A stretch of DNA of 64,000 bases, from assembly GCA_946902875.1 (NCBI GenBank), contig OX336345.1, positions 16,027,395 to 16,091,394 on the forward strand, written 5' to 3'. The position numbers and the translations under genes were made by a program. The notes beneath the pieces are model-generated. The model saw nothing but the letters and a program-made list of their open reading frames with translations. It did not search any database and was not told where the DNA came from. Of this stretch, positions 35,526 through 45,800 are shown piece by piece (position 1 is the first letter of the stretch; the number at the start of each line of letters is the position of its first letter). Origin of the DNA: Nematopogon swammerdamellus (taxonomy: Eukaryota; Arthropoda; Insecta; Lepidoptera; Adelidae).

Positions 35526-35955
35526 TTTAGGGTTCCGTATCCGGTACGGGACCCTATTACTAAACCTACGCCGCCGCCTGTCTGTCTGTCCGTCCGTCCG
35601 TCCGTCTGTCTGTCTGTCCGAGGGCTGTATCTCTTGAACCGATTACGGCTATTATTAATAGGTAGCCCGTTGAAATTTTCACAGAATACGTGTTAAATTA
35701 TGGCTGATATAACAAGAAATAATAAAAAAATAAGAAAAGTAAAAAATTCACGGGGTTCCCATAGAAGAAACCAAAAAGTGTATTCGGGCGGGCCATCTAC
35801 CGAATAGAGTGTGAAGCATTTTAACTAATCATAACATTTAACTAATATGAAGCATTTCATAACACGTCATAGATGGCGTGAGTGGCGCTAACCATGACAT
35901 GGCGATAAGGAACCCTCGATGCGCGAGTTCGACTCGCACTTGGCCGATTTTTATT
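35526..35955 (-). repeat. Interspersed repeat ending in a GGATACGGAA motif, in the palindrome spacer
   Basis: Inverted copy of the 18.6-kb repeat. On the + strand it reads AGGGTTCCGTATCCGG at the left end, and at the right end CGCACTTGGCCGATTTTTAT. Confidence 0.65.
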
Positions 35956-35973
35956 TTTATTTATTTCTTCCGA

Positions 35974-36247
35974 ACTAGGTGGCTGCGATCGAGGGAGCCT
36001 CTGACGCAGCTAATTTGCGTATTCCCTTGCCCCTTACTAAGTGGTAGGCGACTGGGTTGTTTGTAGCCGACTGGGTTGTACCACCGTAAGATGGCCGCAT
36101 AGCAGCCTCGGTTGTGTTCTCCTCTAGTTCAGCATAGCCAGCAATCCAGGGAAGTCTCCGATATGGTACCTACCTTCTTGGAGGGGATTTGGCATGTGCT
36201 TTGGCCCCTCCGACTCAGCCATCCATTCCGGATTACATAAAAAAAAC
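35974..36247 (+). mobile_element. Divergent SINE related to the main family
   Basis: It follows the same order of parts (ACTAAGTGGTAGG, GGTTGTACCACCG, a CTCTAGTTCAGCATAGCC-like piece, AGGGAAG, A tail) with many differences, so it looks like an older or sister subfamily. Confidence 0.5.
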
Positions 36248-36350
36248 TGTTTTTTTTAATATTTTAAAGTAGGTAGTTAAACTTTCATCTGACCGTAAAC
36301 TATTTGAAAAAATAACCTTTCGAGCTCTGAAACTTTAGAATTATATCACA

Positions 36351-38681
36351 CTAGCTTTTGCCCGCGGCTTCGCTCGCGTGAAATTCGTATTTCAAAGGAA
36401 GAACTAAGGGCGAGCAGGTAAACGATAAACCGTCTCGAAGAAAGTGAGTTACTTTTTGAGGCCGAAGGCGGAGTTGCGTTCAGGAAGACGATAAACCTTC
36501 TCGAAGACAGTAAGTAACTATGGGCGAGGCCGAAGGCCGAGCTGCGTTCAGGAAGATGATAAACCTTCTCGAAGACAGTAAGTAACTATGGGCGAGGCCG
36601 AAGGCCGAGCTGCGTTCAGGATGAGGGTAACCTTTTCGAAGAAAGTAAGTAACAGAGGGCGAGGCCGAAGGCCGAGCTGCGTTCAGGAAAACGATAAACC
36701 TTATCGAAGACAGTAAGTAACTATGGGCGAGGCCGTAGGCCGAGCTGCGTTCAGGAAGAGGATAACCTTTTCAAAGAAAGTAAGTAACAGAGGGCGAGGC
36801 CGAAGGCCGAGCTGCGTTCAGGAATACCATAAAACTTCTCGAAGAAAGTAAGTAACAAAGGGCGAGGCCGAAGGCCGAGCTGCGTTCAGGAAGACGATAA
36901 ACCTTCTCGAGGACAGTAATTTAGGTAATTATGGTCTTCCTGAACGCAGCTCGGCCTGCGGACTCGCCCTCTGTTACTTACATTCTTCGAAAAGGTTATC
37001 CTCTTCCTGAACGCAGCTCGGCCTTCGGCCTCGCCCTTTGTTACTTATTTTCTTAAATATGGTTTATTCTCTTCCTGAACGCAGCTCGGCCTTCGGCCTC
37101 GCCCATAGTTACTTACTGTCTTCGAGAAGTTTTATCGTATTCCTGAACGCAGCTCGGCCTTCGGCCTCGCCCATAATTACTTACTGTCTTCGAGAAGGTT
37201 TATCGTTTTCCTGAACGCAGCTCGGCCTTCGGCCTCGCCCTCTGTTACTTACTTTCTTCGAAAAGGTTACCCTCATCCTGAACGCAGCTCGGCCTTCGGC
37301 CTCGCCCTTTGTTACTTTCTTTCTTAAAGATGGTTTATCCTCTTCCTGAACGCAGCTCGGCCTTCGGCCTCGCCCATAGTTACTTACTGTCTTCGAGAAG
37401 GTTTACCGTCTTCCTGAACGCAGCTCGGCCTTCGGCCTCGCCCTTTGTTACTTACTTTCTTCGAGAAGTTTTATGGTATTCCTGAACGCAGCTCGGCCTT
37501 CGGCCTCGCCCTCTGTTACTTACTTTCTTTGAAAAGGTTATCCTCTTCCTGAACGCAGCTCGGCCTTCGGCCTCGCCCATAGTTACTTACTGTCTTCGAT
37601 AAGGTTTATCGTTTTCCTGAACGCAGCTCGGCCTTCAGCCTCGCCCTCTGTTACTTACTTTCTTCGAAAAGGTTACCCTCATCCTGAACGCAGCTCGGCC
37701 TTCGGCCTCGCCCATAGTTACTTACTATCTTCGAGAAGGTTTATCATCTTCCTGAACGCAGCTCGGCCTTCGGCCTCGCCCATAGTTACTTACTGTCTTC
37801 GAGAAGGTTTATCGTCTTCCTGAACGCAACTCCGCCTTCGGCCTCAAAAAGTAACTCACTTTCTTCGAGACGGTTTATCGTTTACCTGAACCCAGCTCGC
37901 CCTTAGTTCTTCCTTTGAAATACGAATTTCCCGCGAGCAAAGCCGCGGGCAAAAGCTAGTACATACATACATACATACATACCGGTCAAACACATAACTC
38001 TCCTTTTCGCTTCGCCGTAGTCGGGTAAAAATAAGAATCTTTTCGTTAATATTGCCCGCATAGGTACTACACTACGTACGTACAATATAATAAACATACG
38101 ATCAAATAACTTAAATCAAATAGGAACTCCAGTTAAGTAAATATCCGCTAATATCGACTTGCAACAACACTTTGCACCTAAAGTTAATCAAATAGATACC
38201 TAACGAAGTAAACCTACATAATATTATGAATCGAATTAAATAAGATACTCTTCTCGAGACAATGCATACACACACCGCGCTCCGCCAGACCGCACCCCGT
38301 GCCCCGCCCCGCGCCTCCGCCGCCGCCACCAGCCTCCGCAGCTAGCCGCCACCAACCGCCGCCGCGCCGCGCCGCTTTTATTTCGATTCGATTTGTATGG
38401 GAGCCACACCTTAGCGTGGCCGGAAGTGAATTTTAGTTAGCCTATCCTGTGTCCCGTATAGTAAAATGTGCTTGTACTAAGTTTCATCGAATTCGGATGA
38501 TGGCTTTAAGAGTTATGGCGGAACATACATACATACATACATACATACATACAGAAAAGATTTCTAAAAATCGTCAATTTAGCTTTAGTATCATACATAG
38601 AGGCTACAAACTCAATATTTCCTAAAACAAAGTAACTTACTCCATGACCATCCCTTACAGATTTATTATTAGTATTGATTG
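36351..38681 (-). mobile_element. Helitron-like element, long copy, right arm
   Basis: Same element as the left arm, in opposite orientation, with CTAG at 36351-36354 and the TC end near 38681. The GC-rich hairpin at 36361-36380 reads GCCCGCGGCTTCGCTCGCG on the + strand. Near-identity with the left arm suggests recent duplication or gene conversion. Confidence 0.6.
36400..37900. repeat. Opposed tandem arrays of a 67-68-bp unit (right arm)
   Basis: Seven forward units then about 15 inverted units, flipping at 36912-36935. It is the mirror of the left arm, with the same order of unit variants. Confidence 0.85.
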
Positions 38682-38866
38682 ATAATATTTTTGCCCTGCT
38701 CACACCTATGACACACCTGCTACCTCCACAATGCCAACCGTTATGTTCATGTCGAAAAATACAAGTGCTCCACTCTCGATCGTGCTGGCTCACGAAGCAG
38801 CTTGTGTTCAGAATAACGGGAAAAGGGCACTCAAGAAAAGCGGTTCAAATGAGCTTATTGCATTGC

Positions 38867-39250
38867 ATGCCGACAAGTTGGAACTTGGAACCCACTACCA
38901 ACCAGGCCTCACGCACTCTATGTACCTACTTGCGCGCGCTAACTACCTACCGCCAGGAGGGCCGCCGCCGCCGCCCCGGCGGCGGTCTATTTCAGTAAAA
39001 ATTCGTCAGCCGCGCGAAACACACCTACACGCTCGCCCACGCAACTACGCGCAGCTGCAAAGCAATAATGCGCTTTACACTCGATCGTTTAGGTACATTT
39101 TCGCACGCAGCGATTGGCGACGTGAAGCAGTAGGCTATTAAAGCCGAAGGTATGGAACTTTTTTTATGGAGTGATTTATCCGTTACGAAGTAACTATTAA
39201 GTAATCTGTGCCACTACTGTGTGTTTCAAGTTCCAACTTGTCGGCATGAT
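38867..39250. repeat. Inverted 20-bp ends around a 380-bp stretch
   Basis: CATGCCGACAAGTTGGAACT at 38867 recurs inverted at 39230-39249. Between them lies GC-rich sequence with an open + frame (38731-39141) that I do not recognise. It may be a small transposon. Confidence 0.4.
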
Positions 39251-39641
39251 TTTACACGTATCTCATTGAAATCTTTCCTATTCCTACTCCTTGACTCGTG
39301 CTTTTTATTTTATTTTCTATTATTTCGCGTTCTTTTTTATATTTCCTCGGGATACTTCCGCTTGTCGGCGTCCCGTCACCGTTTCACGCGATAAGGGCGC
39401 CGCGCAGCGCCGCGGTCGCTTTCAGGACCGTCAAGGGAGTAGTAATTCTTATCTGTGTAGTTGTGTGTGGTGAGGATGTGCGGGAAAATGGCGCGGAGAA
39501 TGTGTCGAGAAAGTCACTGACATGATTCTCTTTTATTTATACACTTGTGTATGGAGTCGTTTCAGGAGCACAGAATAACAAACAGATATAATATGTATGT
39601 AGCATTGAATTACTCGTAGAAGCATAAATGTACCGTGTGTA

Positions 39642-39673
39642 CTGCAGTCGCATAAATAAATATGCGACTGCAG
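39642..39673. repeat. Perfect 13-bp inverted repeat
   Basis: CTGCAGTCGCATA, loop AATAAA, TATGCGACTGCAG; 17 bases before a SINE. Confidence 0.8.
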
Positions 39674-39689
39674 AATTATTATAAATATT

Positions 39690-39964
39690 TATGGAAACTG
39701 ACACGGTTGCCTAAATCACGGGGACGGGAAACATGAACTGTTTACCGTTTCGAACGACTTTTCATTCAGCGCGGTGGTATCAACCCGGACGGGTTAAACC
39801 CTACCACCTAGTAATGTGAAGAAGGGATGGGACCTACATGTTTACATGGAATCAGATCCACGGTCAGCCTCCAACGTTCGAGCGGTCACCCATCCAAGTA
39901 GGTACTGACCGCGCAAATACGGTCGGCAGTCGACCGACCGCGCCACTGAGCTACGGAGGCTGAC
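39690..39964 (-). mobile_element. SINE, internally deleted, with head
   Basis: The - strand head (GTCAGCCTCCGTAGCTCAGT, then TACTTGGATGGGTGACCGC) is present. About 100 bases of the 3' body are missing near 39710-39730. Confidence 0.7.
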
Positions 39965-42708
39965 AAAATTACGATCGATCTCATCGATGAGCAAAAAGAA
40001 GACAATAAACAATATTATTAGACCTAATTGTGTAATTAATGCCCGTGAATGTCCTAGCTTTCTTAAAAATATGACAACATTCGAAAAAAATATTTAATTT
40101 TTTTTTAACTTCCTTGCTTTTAAAAAGTGTGTCAGTGCCGAACACAACAAGGTTCCTTGTCAGTGTAACTTCTCTCTCTTGTATGTATCTACACGTTATT
40201 CTGAATTAACTTACTGCTCAGTGCTCACGCATAAAAGAACATTCTTTGCAGCTCATTGAAAATGTTCAAACTGAGATACAGAATTTGGTAATTCTAGCTT
40301 AAAAGTTTGCCAACCCCCAGATGTGATTCATATAAATTAAAGAAAACACTTCCATTACTTGTAATATCTATATTTACAACCTATGTATTTACAATACATT
40401 AATATTTTATTTTACAGTAGACAGTATATTACTAATTATATAGTTAATTAATATACAAAATAATAGATCTTAATAACATATATTTTATTGAGCTTTATTA
40501 CATGTATTGTAATGTGATTGTGCGAAAAATGTTTTAGGACTCTTCAAATGTTTAATTCCTCATACATTTTAAAAATCATAACACCAAATTATATTATATT
40601 AATTTGTATGTTATTTAATTTCTGTTCTCAATGTCTGCACGATGTCAGAGTAAAAAAAATATTTAATAGACAGGGAGCCCGAGTACAGCATTTTCGATCA
40701 ACTTTGCTTTTTATTTGATTTGTTTTTTGTAGCCGGGTTCTACAAGGTGTATTTTAATTGACTGCGTTCCTTTCAGGGGGTTGTTCTATATTGTAAACTG
40801 GGTAACTTTTGTTCTACAGCTTTTGGAAATTGGAAAAAAAAAATCACTTTCTCCATAAATTTAAGGGCAGACCTAACCTCCAAATGTATGGGGAAAGTGA
40901 TTTTTTTTTTGGAAATTCCAAAAGTTGTATAACAAAAGTGGCTCAGTTTAAGATACAGAACAACCCCCTAAAAGAAACGCAGTCAATTAAAATACATCCT
41001 GTATAACATAATTATTTTATATAACTGACATCAATTTCATGTTCAATTCATACATTTTTTTACTGATCTTTTATCCTTTTTAACTCGCTCAATGCATCAT
41101 CCATCATAGATATCTGTCACTACGATGAAACAAACACCTTGAGTAAATATGTACACACACTAGCAGAGTTAAGTATTGCTATGTACAAGGTTGGCTGGAA
41201 GAAACAATAAACGATAAGTCCTCCTTGTACACTCCAGAAAAATGCTATAAATAACATACATTTTTTACCGCAGGATAAAAGGCTTCAGAATAAAAAGGGG
41301 TTTCAATAAACATTTCTGGAAGTCGTCAGCAGAATCACTAATTTTAATATAAATAAATACATAAAATATAAATAATTCAGACAATAATTTATCATACACA
41401 TACCTACCTATTACTAAATAAATGGGATTTTATTTAAATACCTATTAACATATTTCATTTATGTCTCTCCCAATACCTTGTCCTTCACACTGTGATCATT
41501 CATTCACACTAGAATCATTTCATGAGTAATGGGGTTGCCTCCTTATTCCCCACCACTAGCTAACACACAATAATACAAAATAGAGTTTTGTCACAATTGT
41601 TCCAGCACTTTACTCAGATTAGCCGAGTATTAGGTGAGTACATTTAAGTATATTGCGTATGTATGTTTTTAAATTTCAAATAAACTGAAATGAACAGTAG
41701 AGCAAAATTTAAAGACATACCAATGCTTGGTGATATATAACACAAATCAATCGATTTCATTTTATTAAACAAATTCTATAGACAAAATAATTTCCTGTTT
41801 ATGAGTTTTTAAATTCTCATGTTCGTCGCGCCGGCAGAGTGTTCATAAAGATTGCCCACACGTTTAGCCCGAAACGTCGAGCCACATTGCTCGAAGAACG
41901 CCCGTGAGTAAGGCCGTTACATGTTCCAATAATGTATTTCTTAGTAAGCAAACTATCTGCAGTTAACTCTACATTCCTTTCATCAGAGAACTAAAGGCAG
42001 TTTAAAATGTGTACCTAACTCCATAGTTTACTGGACCAAATTACGTCCAAGTTTAAAGAACTCAATGCTATTTAAACATGTACTTAACTCGAAAGTTTAC
42101 TGAACCACATTTCATCCATGCTTAGGGAACTCAATTATTCCCTTTAAATGTGTACTTAGAGCTCAGCACTAATCTTCAGATTGATTTTTCTCGTAAACCA
42201 ATGTGAGTTTGGAGGAAGTAAGTGTATGATCAGTAAGTATTTAATTGTAGGCGTAATTCTTAATCAAATAAATAATACCCACCTGGACGGGAAAGAGTAT
42301 TGTATTTTTATCTATAATGTAAAATTACATGACTATAACATGATGAACAGCACAGGTTTTCCGAATTTTCGAGAGCATACTTAGCAATTTTTTTCGATCG
42401 TGTCAAATAGATCCAATTGCGTTTTAGTCTCCTTGTTGGGAAGCAGTATGTCTTGTTCAAAGTCACATATTTTTTCTAACATCAAACTCACAGTGGTTTA
42501 CGAGAAGCACAATCGGGATAAACCGATTGTTGGTAGTGCTGAGTCTTAACTCGAAAGAAGTCAATGCCCTTTAAATGTCTACTTAACTGGAGACTTTACT
42601 GGACCACATTTCATACAAATTTACAGACCTCAAATCCCTTTAAATAAGTACAGTTCCACTCCTGACTGATCTGAATAGTGTGAAGTGCAATTATGACCCA
42701 TATTCGCA
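39965..42708. other. AT-rich region downstream of FNBP4, including its 3' UTR
   Basis: No ORF of note. Several TTTATT words could be - strand polyadenylation signals; the transcript end is not fixed. A MITE lies at 40743-41001. At 41990-42630 a loose motif recurs (AACTCAAT…TTTAAA.GTGTACTTAA…GTTTACTG.ACCA), three or four times. Confidence 0.45.
40743..41001. mobile_element. Mariner-type MITE with TA duplication
   Basis: TA|CAAGGTGTATTTTAATTGAC at the left and GTCAATTAAAATACATCCTG|TA at the right. Internal palindromes (AAAGTGATTTTTTTTT…) make the whole 259 bp a fold-back. Confidence 0.75.
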
Positions 42709-42804
42709 TTAATCTGAGTTAATTTCCTCTTGAACTTGCTGCCACTTCGCTACGAGACTGGATACTGTCTTCTGCTTCATTCCCATGCCGGCGGATATCT
42801 TCAC
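42709..42804 (-). CDS. FNBP4: FNBP4 exon i (last coding exon)
   Basis: Acceptor GCTTGTGCAG, in phase 0. It encodes [20 protein letters not shown], then [11 protein letters not shown] and TAA at 42711-42709. The VSSLVAKWQ core is the hallmark C terminus of FNBP4 proteins. Confidence 0.88.
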   Translation of the reverse strand: MKISAGMGMKQKTVSSLVAKWQQVQEEINSD

Positions 42805-45800
42805 CTGCACAAGCAAACGAATTTATTATTGAACCCATTATTAAGCCATGGCACTTCACAGCTTTTGAGGCACTGTGAAACTGTAAATGAATAACAATTT
42901 CTATTGTAAATTAATTGTGTAAATTTATGAATGACAACTGAAGCAAGGACAAGACACATTGCTAAACATTAGACATGCATCACCTTCATTCATTGAGGAG
43001 TTCTTTAGTTATTGGAAAAACTTTTTTGAAATATCGCCAATTTGTTGTGCAGAAAGTACACAAACTTTAAAAATAAAAGAAAAAATTTCAGTTAAGAAAT
43101 TCTAACATCACCCCCAAAAACAGAAGTGGTGTTCGCTCTGCAAGGATATGAACGTGGACCCCTTTGGTTGAATAAACTTGCTGGTCCTCAGGTCAAGTTT
43201 TTCTCTAATCCAAATAATTGTATTTATTGCTTATCTTTTCCAAAAAACTGCTCAAACGGCTCAGAACCCAGAATTGCCTGTTAAGTGTGTACGTTGCTCA
43301 CACACAGAGAGTTCCGTATCCACTGCCTTCTTGCACGTATAGTGAGTGCGTGCAGTCATCGCGGGGTCACACAGTGACTCGCGCGTCCACTAGAAACCTC
43401 TAAAATATCTCAAAACCCATTAAGATATAAACTTCAAAATAGTTTCGATTACGTAAGGAAAATGTTTTTTTTATTTCTTGACATCGGACAGCACTCGTGA
43501 CGGACAGAGGACAGCGATTTTCTAAGGGTCCCTGCCAGCGTGGCTGGCTACAGAACGCTAACAATAATCTCACCTTCGCCTTCTTCTTGACTGTCTTTGA
43601 AGTTCCATTCGCTTCCTGACCACTCTGTACTTTGCTCTTGTCTTCCTTAGGTGCTTCCTTCACAGGTATGACCGGTGGTTTGGTGACTTCCGGCACACGG
43701 ATGAGGACGGGCTCGGGCGGCGGCGGCGCGACGGTGTTCTTCTCGAGCTCGGCAATGTCGCTGTAGAATGACATCAACTCGTCGCCCAGCGTTTCCAACT
43801 TTGGTGATGACGGTTTGGGTTCCTGTAGGCGAAAGGTTTAGGTTTGAAAGAGTGTTCGCAGGCAGCCTTTGAAGTCATGTGTGTGTCATAGTGATTATTT
43901 ATAAAAAACTAGTTGTAGAATGTTAAAGTTCTTTAATTTAGAAGCCGAAAAGGTTGAATAAAGAATGTTTTATTACAACGTTCAAACAACTCACAATCTG
44001 TGGAGAGTATCAAGTTAGTATTGAAACGCTTCATAGCACTCATAAGTGCAGCAATCCTGTGACACGCCCACGACAGGCAACTGCAAGCCAACCACAACCA
44101 CTGTGTTGTGTTTGTGGTGCGCTAAGTGTGAGTTAAGCCTGGCAGATACACAGATGTAAATAAAAGAGGAGAAGCTTGTCAGAATCGCAACCATGCTGCA
44201 AGTCCTCATACATGTGCGAAATGGATGTGCACTTTTTTTTTGGCAAGTGAGGATACTGGTCATATGCGGTCAATTAAGGGGAAAAAAATCTTACTGAACA
44301 CGAGTCTTGTTATTATGATTATGATTTAAGGGTGAGAGTTAGGACCCATGAGCCCTGTTGTCACTGCCACCTGGATAGATCTATTGTGATCTCTCTAAAA
44401 TTATAGCTCACCTCCAAGTCTGATCTCAGCTATGAACCGAATCACATTCTTGGGGTTGAGGTCCTGTATTTGGCATGGGTTAAATATGTAGCCTCCAAGA
44501 ATACGGCTTCTATTGTGAATGAGCAGTTCGCATTCACAAGGGATGTGTATGGGCGTTTCATCCACTTTTAAGCAGAACCTGCACACCGGTGTGTCGCCAA
44601 GGCCCATTCGGTGAAGGTGTTTGTTTAGTCCGCAATGTCCTGTTAAGGTCCTTGTAAGGATTCTAATGTCATTACGGCTTAGGTTTAATGCCCTGGAGGT
44701 GAAATTACGCGAGTACCCAGAAAGCAGTGCCTTCGCGTACCTCTGCCCAGGTAGTTGGAACCAGTGCGAACGAGTCTTGTTACAAATTCCTGGTCCTATT
44801 TTACTATGTACTTGTACTACTTTTACTTTTATTAGCCCAGAAAAACATGAATATTATTTTCTTTTTATCTTCACATTTGCTAATAGTTCCACAATCATAC
44901 AATTTAGAGAAATCAAGTCATTTTACTGATGAAACAAAAATCATGTCCTAAGATAAATATTCATTACCGAAAACAACAATCATGTCGTAAGAATGGTGAC
45001 TCATAGAGTTTTTACAACTGCCTAGTTAACTATGACGTGAGATAATTAAACTCTATGGAACCCTAAAAAGCGCACAGCAGTGGAATCTAACATAATCCAC
45101 TGCCTTACAACTATAACAAGAATGTCATCCAAAAATATAGTATTTTTGAAATAACTAACCTCTAGTAAGGGTGCAAGTATCGGAGGTTTTATTGGTGCGT
45201 GATCATCCTCGCAGCCGGGCGGCGGCGGGGGCGGGGAGGCGGCGTCGCCCCACGCCGGCGGCGGCGGCGGCGGCGGCGGGGCAGCGGACCAACACGGCGG
45301 AGGCGGCGGCGGCGGCGGTTGCTTCCACGCGAGCAGGTCGGTGGGGGCAGGCGGCGCCTCCGGCGGCGGAGGGGGCGGCAGTTCAGCGGGCGGAGGTGGC
45401 GGGGGCGGCGTAATGCGTTTCTTCTTCGGCGGCGGAACTGTTGTATTCTGAAGGCAATTAAATAAAAGGTGTTTTTATCATTTGAATTTGTTAATGTTTT
45501 ATTGCAATTTTGTTAACTTAAAACTTGAATATTTTTTATTAACAAAAATGTTAACATACATACATTCATAACAATGTTAAAAATTCAAATCAAGATACAG
45601 AGTATTCATTAGGAGATATTTTAAGGATGGATTTATTTAAAAAAATATATATTTGTTTGTGTTTAGACAAGAAGTGGGCTTCTGTCTAAAAACAAACAAA
45701 TAAAGAGCCAGAACTAATTAAATGTCGTGACTGATATGGTTTTAGTTGCATTTAATTTTTTCACTTATTTGATTTTGTTCACTTTTTTAATGAATTTGGT

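Larger units (their letters stand above)
34751..36349. other. Spacer between the inverted Helitron-like elements
   Basis: No gene seen. It holds a degenerate single 67-bp-like unit near 35063-35112, a decayed repeat at 35380-35420, a - strand repeat ending in the AGGGTTCCGTA motif (35526-35955) and a divergent SINE (35974-36247). Confidence 0.6.
32352..38682. repeat. Large inverted repeat: two Helitron-like elements facing each other
   Basis: Left arm 32352-34750 and right arm 36350-38682 are reverse complements at near identity by eye. ORFs 32704-32922/38329-38111 and 32936-33130/38097-37903 translate to identical peptides. Arm lengths differ by 67 bases, one unit of the internal tandem repeat. 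The 1.6-kb spacer is not symmetric, which argues against a simple missed-adapter read artefact. Confidence 0.88.

Noticed and set aside
33125..37900. CRISPR-like regular repeats
   Set aside because: Units are contiguous with no unique spacers, in a clearly eukaryotic genome, and they flip orientation.
32352..38682. Simple missed-adapter palindrome from a long read
   Set aside because: The spacer of 1.6 kb is asymmetric, the arms differ by one repeat unit, and both arm ends coincide with element ends. An assembly error cannot be fully excluded.
38731..39141. 136-codon + strand ORF as a gene
   Set aside because: No recognisable domain, no splice or promoter signals, and it lies inside a stretch bounded by short inverted repeats; kept only as part of a possible small transposon.
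45199..45465. + strand Arg/Gly-rich ORFs
   Set aside because: Antisense shadow of the FNBP4 polyproline exon.
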